Source: Brachionus manjavacas
Taxonomy: Eukaryota > Rotifera > Eurotatoria > Ploima > Brachionidae
Reading direction: 5' to 3'
Assembly (NCBI GenBank): GCA_019054805.1
Contig: JAHQIY010000006.1
Location: 5,828,001-5,892,000, forward strand
DNA: 64,000 nucleotides
A model generated the notes under the pieces. The model was not told the DNA's origin, searched no databases, and saw only the letters and a program-made list of their open reading frames with translations. Of the stretch, positions 1 through 12,057 are shown one piece after another. Numbering within the stretch: the stretch's first letter is position 1; the number at the start of each line of letters is the position of its first letter. The position numbers were made by a program, and so were the translations under genes.

Positions 1-585
1 TTATTTTAGATTTGTTTTTTTTTTTATTTGGTGTTAATTTTTTAGAATGGTAATTCTCTTTTTTTTTGGGACAAAAAATAAATTTTTATAAAATTTTAAT
101 AAATTTAGGATATTTTATTTGATAATTGGAGTATCACAACTAAATTCGCCTTTGTTATAATAATGACTGTCAAAGATTTTTTGTTCAAAGTTAAAAGCTT
201 ACTTACTTTCTATGATATTTCGAATTTAGTTTAATTTTCTAAAAAGAAAAAAATGGTGACATTTTTAAATTTTTAAATTTTTTTACAAAATCTGTAAAAA
301 TTAAACAAATATTATTAAATAGTGAGAGCTTAAATGATGAAAATTTCAACATTAACCTCTTGATCACAAAGCTATTAATTAATCTCGAATAAAAATATCC
401 AAATTTTTTTTCTCTTTTAATTGTTTTTGACATTGGCACCTTTAGATTAACACTATTCCTTAAATTATAACTTAAATTTATTAGTAATTTTTTACCCATT
501 GAACTTTAAGATTTTTTAGTGAATTATGATACAATATTTTATAAAAAAAAGATAGACTAATTTGAGTGACTAATCTGAATGACTT
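1..585. other. AT-rich noncoding stretch
   Basis: No gene, RNA or repeat family is recognised here. The sequence is long A and T runs with short chance reading frames that lack any coding signature. Confidence 0.6.
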
Positions 586-845
586 GTCACCAGCAAATTG
601 TCGTGTCACCAGCAAACATTTCTTTACTAAGATTCTCTAACATAAATGGCAAGTCATTTACAAAAACAAGAGAAAGTAGTGGACCTAACACTGATACTTG
701 AATAGCTCCCAATTTTAGAGATATTGGCTAAGATTTATCATTTCCAAGGCGGACTTTTTTTGATTTATTAGTAAAATAGTTCGACAGAAGACCTGAATAA
801 TCATTGTCAAACCCATAATGAAAAAACTTTAATAATAGAAGATTT
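586..845 (-). mobile_element. Non-LTR retrotransposon RT fragment
   Basis: Read on the minus strand, this piece gives a degenerate reverse transcriptase core. Around 690-730 it encodes a segment close to the family pattern GxxQxSVLGPLL followed by FVNDLPF. Further on comes MFAGDTT, which matches the catalytic box FADDT with one Asp changed to Gly. There are in-frame stops and no full-length element, so it is a dead fragment. The pattern fits the Jockey/CR1 side of the LINE tree; the exact family is not determined. Confidence 0.7.
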
Positions 846-1537
846 TAATAGAAGAATTTAGCGTTATATTTTATTGCGTCAAATTTTCAGAGTTAAATAT
901 TCTCTTTAAAATTGAATTTTAAAAAAAATCCTATTTTCTTTGAAGGAATTCTCCAAAGTTGAGCAATTTACTTTAAAAAAGCGTTAAAGGTTGTAGAAAA
1001 ATACCTAAATTTTTTCAATTTTGAATTTTTTATATAGTAAGATAAACTACCGTAAGTAAGCTCGCGTAGATGTCTTACTAGATTCAAGGAAATCCATGTT
1101 TTTAAACAAAAACACTAATATATATTATATCATATTTTATTTTTCACAATAGTATAAATTTAAATAAAAAACAAAATTAATTTTGAAAAATATATTTTTT
1201 ATTTTATTTTAACATTATAATTTCACCTTGAAAGTGAAGGCTAATTTTTAGTCAAGCAAAGTGACGAAATCGCATTCAATGAGAAAAATAGAGTAAAATT
1301 CAAAAAAAAATTTGATTATCTTTACATTTCAATTTTGATATTCAAGTTTTTATTTATTTTAATTTTTTGATTAAATTTAGAATCTGAATTTGAAAGTTAA
1401 AATTTTGGTTGGAAATTAGAAAAATCGTATAGAATTGTGAAACTGGGGGCAATGGAGGAGGAGGAGAATGGAAACTAATTTTGTTTAGTAAGCTTCTTTA
1501 TTTCTTTAAAGACTAGAATCTCTTTTATTTTATGAAG

Positions 1538-1567
1538 CGCAAGCTGTATTTATACATACAGCTTGCG
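1538..1567. repeat. Perfect 12-bp hairpin
   Basis: CGCAAGCTGTAT, a six-base loop TTATAC, then ATACAGCTTGCG. The arms are perfectly complementary and GC-containing inside AT-rich DNA. The GCAAG/CTTGC core resembles the hairpin near the 3' ends of LINE-B copies, but no ATT tail follows directly. Confidence 0.75.
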
Positions 1568-2097
1568 GCTTACAGAATTATTAAATTTTTTAAACTTTTT
1601 CCTAACAAAGTCACTAGAAAGTTTTTGACTTGGTTTGTTTTTTTAAATTAAAGTCTAAAAAAGTAAGCTACAAAATCAATAGTAAGAAACAAATATTTGC
1701 TTAAATTTAAATAAAACTTGAATTTCATACTTATCTTAATATTTGAAAAAATTCCCAGTGTGAAAAAAAAAAGTTAGCTAATTTACTAACACTATTAGCA
1801 GTTTCTGAAAGTATAAAACCTGACTTTGATAAATTTTAAAATAAAAATTTTTAGGGTCAATATTAAAGATAATATTTAACTCTAAAAAATGAGTATGAAA
1901 ATATTTCACTCAATTAAAAAAAGACAAAGAAATAGACATAAATTCATTCAACAAAATTCCTCAATTGTTTTAGATTAAGTTAATTATTTCTTGAACTGTA
2001 CTTAAAAATATAGCACATTACATTACTTTAATTTTTTTATTTAAATTTTTTAAATTGTTATATTTTGTTTTATTTTATATTTAGATTTTAGATGCTT

Positions 2098-2145
2098 TTT
2101 TAATCAGAAAGAGCATTTGCTCTAAACAGATAAACAAATAAATGA
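2098..2145 (+). mobile_element. LINE-A 3' tail relic
   Basis: CAGAAAGAGCATTTGCTC followed by an A-rich ACAAATAAATGA matches the LINE-A 3' end found elsewhere in the window (CTGAAGGAGCTCTAGCTC... AACAAATAAATAA). The GAGC/GCTC stem is kept while the loop has changed. No coding part is left. Confidence 0.5.
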
Positions 2146-3514
2146 AATAAAACTGTCGATTATTCAAATCTTTAGTATTTGAAATAACTAATTTAAATAT
2201 TTTTTTTTAAAATGTTTTATTGTTCTCCTTTTTAATTTTAAGTTTATATTTTAAAATTATTTGAACAATATAATCCTAAGGTTTTGAATTCCTATCATTT
2301 GACTCAGTTTACATAAAGAAAAACCTAATTAATTTTCTATTAAATAATTAATCAAATTGTGCTACATTTTTCAGGAGAAATAACAAGTAAAAAATTAAAT
2401 TTTATTTTAATTTAATTTTGTAATTAATTGAAATCTTATAATAATTTTTAAATCAAGATTTAGATTTAAATCTCGAAGAATTTTTTATAAATCATGCTGA
2501 TTCAAAACAATTTTTATCAAAAAATATTTTATTTTAAGAAGAGTCGAAATTAAAGAATTTTTAAAAATTAATATTTTACTTTCTAAAACTGTTTTAAGTG
2601 TTCAGAAAATTAACTTTTTTCACGCTGGATCTTTTTGGAATAATAAGATAATTGAAGGCGAAAAATCAGACAAAAAATATTGTAAAAATGATTCAATCTA
2701 TTAACTCAAAATAAAAAAATTAACCAGTACTATTTAAAAAATCTTAAATAAAAATTTTCATACTAAATACAAGTACAATAAAAAGAGGCAAATTCCTTGG
2801 TACTTAAGCATTATTTATTTAATAATATATGAACACTAGTATTTATTAGTCATTTTAATTTTTTAATTTTTTTAATTAATTTGGATCTTGTTTCCAAAAA
2901 AACTTACCTTAAATTAATATTATTTGCGTAGATTTTTAGATTTTTTTTTTCTTGAATTTTTGAAAAAATTATAAAACTTTTCCTCTTTAATATTAATTTT
3001 TATTTCTATATTAAAAGCCTTTGCCCAATTTATTTAATACTAAATAATCGTATATTTTCAATTTTTCTTTAAAAAAATATAGCTTAATTAATTTTTTTAC
3101 TAGAATATTCTTTTATTTTTTGATTTTCATAACAAGCTGTTTTAGATTAAATTTTTATAATTTAATTTTTTTTTTAATTTAGTAACATTGTATCAGCTTT
3201 TTGTCTTTGTTAACACCAAATTCTAATATAATCAGATGAAAATCTTCCTTTAGGCTCATGATTCCATGGTCCCAATCAATTAAATTTATTAGAATTTTAT
3301 GCTGATTTATCAAAAATGCTCTAATATCATCATGTTTACGCATGTTTAGAATTCCTTGTTGGCTATCAAAACTTGCTCCGTATTAGAAGCAGTTGGAAAA
3401 GGCCTTTTTTCAACATAACAAGTCGATTACTTTACATTTTTATTCATACAATTTACATCGAATTTTTCGAAATTAGTAAAATTAGATTTTTTCATCTCCC
3501 AAATTCTGATAGCT

Positions 3515-3795
3515 TATTTACCCTATTTCTTAGTTCGATTATGCGGCACCACAACCTAAGACACGCTTTAAACCATGCGCCAAAGAAAATCTTGCCAATG
3601 CTAAAACTCTGCAATTCTTAATTTAATGGGTCAGCAAGATTTGAGTTTAAGTCAAGTCATAACTTTGACTTAAATTTTTGTGACTTAGACTTAAAACTGT
3701 GACTTAAAAACAAGTCTGGTTCAAAAGCGTATCTTAGGTTTGGTGCAGCAAAATCGAACTAAGGAATACGGTAAATAAATAAATAAATAAATTAA
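3515..3795. repeat. Inverted pair of a hairpin plus AAAT-tail motif
   Basis: Plus strand 3728-3795 reads CTTAGGTTTGGTGCAGCAAAATCG..., then GGTAAATAAATAAATAA. The minus strand of about 3515-3570 gives nearly the same sequence (CTTAGGTTGTGGTGC... AATCGAAC... GGTAAATAAG). Each arm can itself fold through CTTAG/CTAAG. This may be two oppositely oriented retroelement 3' ends or the ends of a small foldback element. Host-gene content is not evident. Confidence 0.5.
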
Positions 3796-4696
3796 ATGGT
3801 TAAAAAAAAATTTTTTTTTTACAATACTATTTTTTTTAAATTAATCCTTTATAGCTTTGAACAGTCTAAACATTTGGAAAAGAAATATGTATTCTCTGTT
3901 TCAGGTCTTTATAAATATTTTATTCAAAAAATTTAGTTAAGGATTTTGTTAATTTTTAAGCAATGAAATATAGACAAAGATTTATTAATGTATTTAAATA
4001 AAAAAAAAAGAGATGATCAGAGAAAGAAAGTTATAATGATGATTAAAAAAGATAACCCATAATTCAAAATATTTCAAAATATTTCAAAATTTCTTATATC
4101 CATAGACTTTTTTTTCGAATTTTTTTTGTAATTTTCTATACAAACCAAACAAGCAAACAAAATGAAGAGACAAATAAAAGACCAAAATGAGAACCCGATG
4201 ACACCTGTACACTTAGACGTTTGATTGTAGCCGCTTCATAAGTACATCAGTTTTATTTTTATTATTTGTTTAAATTAATTAAAAAATTGCTTTATTTTAA
4301 TTTAGATTCTTTTGTTAGCAAAATGACAAAAAATTTCATCGTAGAAGAAAATAAAGATAAATGACAAAAAAAAATGAAATTATAATATTTAAAAAAAAAA
4401 TCATTTAAAACGACCAAAGAGACTTTAAGTTTGTATTTTTCATTTTGGTGGCGGTGAATGGTTGACGATGATGAATCAGCTGTGGCCGTGGTATACACTT
4501 CGATCTCTAGTCCCCCATTTGAATTAAATGAAACATGATGAATAAAATTGTTTTGTTATTTTTTTATTATTTTATTTTGCACCTTTGGATAAAAAAAATT
4601 AATTAAAAATTTAATTCTCTCGGGAACGATCAGCAGGTAGAGCCCAAGACCTATTAGTTAGTGGTTAAACAGATAGCCTTTTAGTCTCAATTACAT
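3796..4696. other. 3' flank of the CK1 alpha gene
   Basis: This sequence lies immediately downstream of the minus-strand CK1 alpha stop codon. It contains several minus-strand AATAAA-like signals (TTTATT on plus) and probably includes the 3' UTR. No other gene is seen. Confidence 0.5.
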
Positions 4697-6169
4697 TTAT
4701 TGACTTTGTTCCTTGACACTATCAATATTATTTAATAAATTCATATCGATCTCGACCTTATTGGTCTCTTGGTTCAATTTATCAACCGAAGATTGCACAG
4801 GTGCAGTGTCGCTACTTATCGCTGGTGCCAAATCAACTTGGGCTTAATAGGATCAAAAATCATCAAAAGAAAAACAAGTGTGAGTGTGTGTGTGTGTGTG
4901 TGTGCAGTTTATGGGTATGGTCTAGAATGGTAAAAGATAAACAAACCTGAGGTGCCGTTGTTGGGCAAAATTCCCGAATTGGTCATGTTGCCGGCCACAT
5001 TGCCCATGCTGGTCGAGAGGCCTGCTGCATTTTGGCCCATAACACCGGGTGTCGCAATTCCATTGCCGTTTCCGCTGCTGTTGTTGTTGCCATTTTGGTT
5101 TTGGTTGGATGTCTGATTACCTGGCGGGTTGAGGGTGATGGCAGCCGCGGCCGCCTTCTGCTTTAGCATGGTCCAGTCAAATGTGTAGTCGTACTGATGG
5201 TTTAGGGTTCTGAACAAAATGCGGAACAACTGGCGCAAGTACATGTAGTCCGGACCTTCTTCGAATCTCAAGCCGCGGCAATAGTTCAAGTACATGGCAA
5301 ACTCAGCCGGAAAACCCTGAAAAAAAAATTTTAAAAATAAAAAAATAAAAAAATTGTTTATTAGAAAATAAAAAAAAAAAGGGTAGAAAAAAATTTGCCT
5401 TGCACAAAACTTCGACTGGAGTGCTCATTTTTTTCTCGCTTATCTTTTCGTATTTTTGTTTTTTGGTGGCCGCCTTGAGACCTTGCCACGGAAGAGAGCC
5501 CCTGTTGAAGTACATGGTGACGTATCCAAGCGACTCCATGTCGTCGCGACGGCTCTGCTCAATGCCCAAGTGGGCGTTAATGGACGCGTAGCGGGCCGTG
5601 CCAGTCAAATTTTTGTCTTCTCTGTACATGATGTGTTGACGTGTGCGGTTGTCGCGGTACTTTTTGGCCAGACCGAAGTCGATTAGAAAGACTTTGTTGC
5701 AATGGCGACCAATGCCCATTAGAAAGTTGTCCGGCTTGATGTCACGATGTATGAAGTTTTTGTTGTGCACAAACTCAATGCGGCTTATCATTTGGTCGGC
5801 GAGCATCAGCACCGTTTTCATGGTGAAGCGTCGCGAGCAAAAGTTGAACAGGTCCTCCAGGCTGGGCCCGAGCAGGTCCATGACCAAAATGTTGTAGTCT
5901 TTTTCGACGCCGTACCAGCGTATGTGCGGTATGCCCACGCCGCCTTGCAGTATTTTGTACAATTTGCTCTCGTAGAGGAGCTGCGGGTGTCTGGCCTTGA
6001 CCGACTCGAGCTTCACGGCTATCTCTTCGCCATTGGTCACATTGATGCCCAAGTAAATGTCGCCAAACGAGCCAGAGCCGATCTTGCGTACTAGTCGGTA
6101 CTTTCCGCTCACTAGGAACTCTGATTTGTTGCTCGAATGACTCACTGCGCTTCCCTTTTCCAAATCCAT
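4697..6169 (-). CDS. CSNK1A1: Casein kinase 1 alpha (Ser/Thr kinase)
   Basis: Three exons on the minus strand: 6169-5399, 5316-4947 and 4842-4697, giving 1287 nt and a 428-residue protein. The kinase domain is very close to animal CK1 alpha. It has a glycine loop near residue 31 (GSGSFGD), an ATP-binding Lys near 53 (AVKLES), a catalytic loop [19 protein letters not shown], and the CK1 signature [23 protein letters not shown] marks the alpha type. Intron 1 (5398-5317, 82 bp) begins with GC and ends with AG (AAG|GCAAAT); intron 2 (4946-4843) is GT-AG and holds a TG microsatellite. The Asn/Gly/Ala-rich tail after about residue 320 and the short acidic end are lineage-specific. The ATG at 6169 is preferred because homology begins there and a probable 5' UTR acceptor lies upstream. 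CK1 alpha is a constitutive kinase of Wnt and Hedgehog signalling. Confidence 0.97.
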
Positions 6170-6229
6170 TTTCTTGTCTATGATCTTATGTACATACGTC
6201 GGCAAACGCAAGTGTACTCAGCTTTTGGT
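6170..6229 (-). other. Probable 5' UTR part of CK1 alpha exon, with upstream splice acceptor
   Basis: On the minus strand a long pyrimidine tract ending CTTTTCTTTAG lies at about 6260-6230, a good splice acceptor. The exon would then begin at 6229, 60 nt before the ATG. An in-frame upstream ATG at 6211 exists but the codons after it have no counterpart in the family. The donor of this leader intron is not identified. Confidence 0.5.
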
Positions 6230-6559
6230 CTAAAGAAAAGAAGAAAAAAATTTTTTTTATTTTATTTTTTCGTAAGCCTATTATTGTATGCGAATAAATT
6301 ATCAATGTTTATCGGTTGCTATATAGCTATATAGCTCGCTTTTAACCAATCTATTACATAACCAAGAAATCATAGGAATTCAGGAAAGAAAATCAAGCAG
6401 CAACTAGAACAACCACAACAACAACAACAAAATAAAATATTTCTAGTTAATGATCTCTGTATTTTTTTTAGTAATAATTTCTAAAATAAACACTATATTA
6501 TTATAAAATTTGTAATTTTTATTTTTTGCTTTGGATAAATTGCAATTTTCATGATATCA

Positions 6560-6800
6560 GTTGGTTCCCTTGCAATCCAAGCAACACAGAAAAAGAGAGA
6601 GAGAAAAATAAAGTGTGTGCTAGTTTATCATAAGTATATGTGTATAAATATTGTGCGATCTCTCTCTTCGTACTAGGCAGGCAGGCAGGCCGGCTTAACT
6701 TAAATTTAAAATTTTTTAAATGAATTCAAAATCTTATGCTTTTTCTCTCTCTCTAGCTCTCGCTCTCTTTTTTAGTTAACTTTCATAATCAAAGACATAC
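6560..6800. repeat. Simple-repeat cluster upstream of CK1 alpha
   Basis: GAGA repeats (about 6595), a GGCA run (about 6676-6696) and a CT-rich tract (6740-6772) cluster here. They may form part of the CK1 alpha promoter or leader intron, but no core promoter element is certain. Confidence 0.45.
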
Positions 6801-9110
6801 CAAAATATACGCCATATTTTATTTTTATGCTGCATTAGTATTGTTGCTCTCAAATGTTTTTTTGTTTCGTAGAGAAAATATAAATTATTATAAAGTTGCA
6901 ATAAAGAAATGCTCGACTCTCTTGTACACGTTCGATATTATAATTGAAATATAAGACAAAAAAATGGTCGATACGTTGCAATATTTTTGCTAGGGTTTCA
7001 AATTGACTTGATTTGCCTGGACTTGAGCTTTTAGTAAATATTGCACGATAGAAAAGCACCCCTAATCTCTTATTAAAAAAGGATTAGGTCCCGGATTTGC
7101 GTCGAGTTAGGTCACGTGCATCTTTAGCCTTGCTTGATCCTTTTAAATCGCATTTTATTCAATAATTTATTTTTGCTACAATACAACTTAGGCTAAGCTT
7201 TTTTTTCCTAAATATTTTGACAATCTTTTAATTTTTTTCAAACTCACTCTTCGACCAATTTTCATATCCTGACTACTACTTTAATTTTTTAACAAATGCA
7301 CTTAATTCTATCTTTATCAAAAATTTATTATTTAGCACAATATAAAAATGGATTTATAGATTAGTTCACATATTACAATATTGTCTGATTTTTGGATCAC
7401 AAAAAAGATTCACTAAAACCTTAAAAAATTGCTAAACTTGACAAACAAATATTTAAAAAACATTCTTAATTTCGAAATTTGAATCCATCATCTAATTTGA
7501 TGTGATTTGCTAAAATCAAATTTTTAAACAAATGATGTCATGCACAAAATGAAAATTTATTACTAATCGATTAAAGACATAATATTGTTTTTTTAGAATA
7601 TTGAAATAAATTGAAACCATTGCGTAACTTAATGTTATAATAAATATTTCCAAACAAAAAAATAAAACTATAATAAAACTATAATAAAAATATAATAAAA
7701 ATCAATATTTTTCTGATAGGATTTTTGAACCTGTAAAGTAATTCTAATTAACGATAACCCTGAACATGCGTATTCTGAATAATTATAAAAAAATTTTAAA
7801 TTTCTATTTGTGAATAAATTTTTTTAAAAAGACGCAGTACCTGAGCATAATTTTCCAAAACATTTTTCGTTTGAAAAAATTTTATGATTAAATTGTTGAA
7901 ATTTTTCTTTTTAAAATACACCTTTGATTCAAACGTTTAGAACATGATTTTTTTAGAGGTAAGTTTAACAACTAATTAAATAGCTCTCATTTAAAATGGT
8001 AATTTAATGACACTGTTTCCACAAACAGTCAGAACGTGATAGTGATTGAGATTAAAAATTTAGTTAAGAGAATCATAAAAGAATATTTTTGAAATGTCCT
8101 TAAAAAGATTAAAATTTGAATAAAATTAATATTTTTTTGATTTTTAAGTCTGTCAAGAATGAAAAATGCCGTCTGATTAAAAAAAAATCACGCAAAATTC
8201 CAAATTTTAATAATTTATTTGCTATTTAAAGGTCTATTTATTTTTTGTTACCGAGCATTTATTTGGAAAATAATATATCACTACTTAACTCATGAGTTTC
8301 TAAAAACAAATATTATATTTTAATTTCTTAACTTACTTACATTGTGATTAAAAAATTGTATTGTTTAAAAAAATAGAGCGATCTATAATTTATATTTTAG
8401 CATGTTAAAAATTCATTTAAATTTTATCTTTATTTAGCATTTCGTTGACCCTTGAAGTTAAGATTTAAAATTTTTTTGTTTATTTTGTTTATTTTTTTTA
8501 GCTTCAAGATTAATTAGTAATTTTAGAACTAATTCGCTTTGAAAAAATACTCTAAATTTCTAAAAATAAGTGGAATTTTGGAAATTTATCAAAAATTAAT
8601 TCAATAAATTGGATTAAAAAAATTAAAATAATAAAAACTATAAATCATAAAAAAATTACACTTTTAGTTTGGATTCTTGGTATATTCAAAAAAATTCAAA
8701 AAAAAAAAAAGGTTAGATTAAAACGAAAAAGAAACTTTTGGTTTTTGGTAAAATTTTCTGAAAATTTGATTTTTTTCAATTCATTTCATTAGTTACCGAT
8801 TAGAAAAATATATTAGTTTTGTTTTCAATTAACTTAACAATTCATTAGTATTTTTTTAAAGTTTTCTTTATGAATCGAATTTTGATATTTAAATTAGCTA
8901 TGGTTTAACCAATCTTTATATTACAGTTTTGCTTTGCTGAATTCTTTCTGTTTTCAAAAACTAAATGGTATTGATACAATTAGATATAACTATTTCTCAT
9001 CAAAATTTTTAAAATCAATACTAATTCTAATTATGGTATATCTTATTCAATTTGGTTATGCCTAAATGATTTAAAATTTAAACATTACAAAATTCTTTTA
9101 AATCAACTAA
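6801..9110. other. AT-rich noncoding stretch
   Basis: No gene, RNA or recognisable repeat is seen beyond short AATA-type runs near 7665-7700. Confidence 0.55.
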
Positions 9111-9740
9111 TTCAGTATAAAAGAATTTCATTATTTTAGCTCAGGGAATCTGAGGACAAATGGGAAGACTATCAGGACAGACCATTAAAAATTTTAGTCA
9201 GAGGGAACACTTTTTTATCTTTAGAGGAAAAAAGATGAATGGAACATGCTTCCTGAGGAAGTGATCAATTCTTGTTCCCTTAATTACTTCAAAAATGAGT
9301 ACGATAAGTTCAAAAATCCCTATCTATAGAAATTAATTAATAATCTGTTTTAGAATTAATTGGTTATGCTAGAAAAGAATTTTCAATTTAGTTACAGCTG
9401 AGGAGCTGAATTGATTTTGTAGGTTGGAGCAGGTCGGTTACAAATGTCTGGCACTTTTCTATCGGTTGAAAGTTGGTAATTGGATTGAAAGCTTCAATAT
9501 TTTCATCAAAAGTTTTTTATGGACTGATCCATTTTGGGAATTTTTTTCGAACTATACTAACTAATTTATTTTGGATAATTATGAATTAATTTTTATTTGG
9601 GTTGTGCTTCGTTATGTATATATATTAGATAGTAAGCAAATGTTTAGTTGAATAAACGGTGTAAAAGCTACCGTAGTAGTCTTCCTTGTAAGCCTTCTCC
9701 GCAAGTTTCTTGCAGTAGATAACTATTATTATTATTATTA
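9111..9740 (+). mobile_element. LINE-B (CR1-like) 3' end
   Basis: The plus strand encodes the end of a CR1-type polyprotein, with the family's terminal pattern WNMLPEEVI followed by LNYFKNEYDKF around 9238-9315. At the 3' end a hairpin GCAAG-TTT-CTTGC (9701-9713) is followed by an ATT-repeat tail (9724-9740). The coding part has stops and is 5'-truncated. The hairpin plus ATT tail recurs at 50.0 and 51.1 kb. Confidence 0.75.
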
Positions 9741-10329
9741 AAATTTTAGTCCAAGTTTTCATATTTCAAACTTTAATGCTTTCTTCTATTTTCGAACATT
9801 CATTATTTTTTATTTTTCTTCTCCTTAAAAGAGATCAATTCAATTCAACAAATAAATAGATAAAAGCTTTGCTTAAGTTACCCCAATGACTTATGATGCA
9901 AAAAATTGAAAATTAGCGTCGACACTAGTTTTCAGAAGTAATGGAAAGAAATGCTTATGATGCTTTAAAAATTAATCTCTCTGAAAATCAGTCTAATTCA
10001 GTTTACGAAAATATTTTTATTCAATCTTAATCTTAAAACAATTGTTATTTAACAGGAGACAAACTTCCCGAAGAAATTTTCCAATATTAAACTTTACCAA
10101 AAATAAGTATTCTAGAATATGAAAAATGTATAATTTTTAATTTCCCTTTTTCCAAAATTTAATTCTTAAAGCTCTAATTAAATTTTAATGATTTTAAATT
10201 ATTTTTGTTATTTAAAAACTTTTTAATCTCTTTTTTCTGAAGGACATTTACTCAAACAAAAAAGACAAAGAAAAATAATTAAATTTTTTTATTTAAAATG
10301 AAAATAAATAAATGATCAAATAAAAAGAA

Positions 10330-10640
10330 ATTTAGGACATCTGTTGGTGTCAAGCAGGGTGGCCCACTCCAAGGCTGTTCTCAATAAATGTTGAAGACTT
10401 TGTTCCACTAATTTAAACATTGTATAAAGGAATTTAAAACGGATCGAAACGATTACGCCGATGACATCATTTTGATTAGCGACAATCATGAAGGACTTCA
10501 AAAGCTTATTGATAAAACTGAGGAATTTGGTCGTCTTGCTCAAATCAAGTTGAATCTAGAAAAACTTTAATCATGATCTTTGGCTAAAACTAAAAAAAAA
10601 AGAAACTGTTTAAGAATGGAAAGACGCGAACTGACAAGAG
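10330..10640 (+). mobile_element. RT fragment with YADD box, unrelated LINE family
   Basis: The plus strand gives SVGVKQGGPLQGCSQ and then DYADDIILISDNHEGLQKL, matching the RT patterns GVKQGGPLSP and YADDI. This wording is typical of RTE or restriction-like-endonuclease LINEs rather than the LINE-A/B copies nearby. Stops and frameshifts make it a fossil. Confidence 0.75.
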
Positions 10641-11084
10641 TCGATCAAATGAAGTAACTGGGAGTCTCCTTTAACAAGATTAATTGATTAAATTAATTTA
10701 AGTCAAAAGAAGCGCGATCTAAAGATATATGTAGCTTTTAAATTTAGATAGTATTGTAGATATTTTTTCATCAATCAAAGACAGAAAGACTTGTTTCAAC
10801 TAAATGTTTTAAAAATTGTTATTTTTTTCATTTAATTTTATCCATTTACATTCAATAACCCAATTACTAATAATATTCGTAATAAAAAAAATTTTTTGCA
10901 CCCTCCCCCAACACCCTGGTACAGTCATTTGAGTTCTCCATTCCTTTTAACAAATCCTGAATACGCCACTGAAAGGAAGTGTCAATACCACCGGCCTAGA
11001 CTATAAAATAAAGGCTCAGTTGAACCAAACGTACGTTAGTCCAGTGCTCTAGCTTTTAATCAAACAGAAAAAAGGAAGATACAA
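10641..11084. other. Noncoding DNA between retroelement pieces
   Basis: Nothing is recognised. A slightly GC-richer patch at 10910-11060 has no coding signature. Confidence 0.45.
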
Positions 11085-11467
11085 GTCTTTTTTTTTTTTA
11101 ATTTTTTTTCTGTACCAAACTAGAGCTCCTTCAAACTAAATTACAAAAAAAATAAACTTAAAATAGAAAATAAATTTAATAAAATAAGATCTAATAGAAA
11201 TAAAATAAAGTATCTAAGCTAAAAAAAAAATTAAAAGAAAGTTAAACGACATGTGTTGAAATAGGTTGTTACATGTGACACATGTTAGGATAGTTGAAGC
11301 TTCAAAAAGAAAAGAAGAAATAGTAAAGTAGCAATTACACAATCGAATTGGGTATTCATTAAATCTTGATCCGAAACCTTCTTTGTATTCCTAAACTAGT
11401 CTGAAAATCAATGGAATAGAATGACTCAGTCCTGCCCTAACATATCTCTCACTCAACTCAAAAAGTC

Positions 11468-11481
11468 GATTTGAGACTGTT
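11468..11481 (+). repeat. Target-site duplication, left copy
   Basis: GATTTGAGACTGTT, identical to 12044-12057. It brackets the inserted LINE exactly. Confidence 0.9.
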
Positions 11482-12043
11482 TAGTTTAGTTTAGTTTAGT
11501 TTATTTAATGATTTAAAAGGCTTGAGCTTTGCTCTTTTGCCTTCCGGTTAAAAATAAAAATTTTGTTTGTCAATTAGTTTAAATAATTAAATAAAATGAA
11601 ATTTTTCTTTTAAAGAGAAAAAATAGCGTTAAAAAAAAAAAAAAAAGAAGAAAAAAAAAAAAGTTAAAAAGAAGAAGTATAGTAATTGTATTCATCTAAT
11701 GATGTAAAGCATCTCAATTGGTGTTTTTCCATATTGAGTGTGTATCAAATTGTCGAGTAATTCGAGGACGAGTGGATTTGCACTTTTAATATTTTTTTCA
11801 AAAAAGTTTTCTCCAAGTTTAAATAATCTATCGTAGACTGGTTCTATTTGACTTAAATGGTGTAAATAGCTACTCGAACATTTTGGCTTTTCTTTGTGAA
11901 TTATTTGCAGCGCTTTGTACTGAATACCTTGGAATCTTTGAATGTTGTTTTCGTTTAAAACTAAAATCGGTGCAGCATATTCGAGCGTGGATCTTATGAG
12001 GCATTTGTAAATGTTTAGTTTTTCGTTAATACCCAAAGACAAA
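11482..12043 (-). mobile_element. LINE-C, nested 5'-truncated insertion
   Basis: Minus-strand element between two identical 14-bp repeats. It retains an open C-terminal RT portion of about 116 codons (12042-11692) with IYKCLIRSTLEYAAPIL and QYKALQIIH, as in Jockey-type elements. A short 3' UTR follows with a GAGCAAAGCTC hairpin and a TAAAC-repeat tail (11482-11502). The open frame and perfect duplication suggest the insertion is younger than its host LINE-A copy. Confidence 0.88.
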
Positions 12044-12057
12044 GATTTGAGACTGTT
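12044..12057 (+). repeat. Target-site duplication, right copy
   Basis: GATTTGAGACTGTT, the partner of 11468-11481. Confidence 0.9.

Larger units (their letters stand above)
846..3510. other. AT-rich noncoding stretch
   Basis: No gene is recognised. Apart from a perfect hairpin (1538-1567) and a LINE-A tail relic (about 2098-2145), the region is featureless AT-rich DNA. A short minus-strand frame near 3180-3375 is open for about 66 codons but resembles nothing I know. Confidence 0.55.

Noticed and set aside
3373-3621. 82-codon plus-strand frame
   Set aside because: No family signature; it overlaps an inverted repeat and lies in AT-rich DNA.
4292-4498. 68-codon minus-strand frame downstream of CK1 alpha
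   Set aside because: Lies in the probable 3' UTR with no homology; contains a Lys/Phe-rich tail typical of AT-rich chance coding.
5747-6094. 115-codon plus-strand frame opposite the CK1 alpha kinase domain
   Set aside because: Shadow of the conserved kinase exon.
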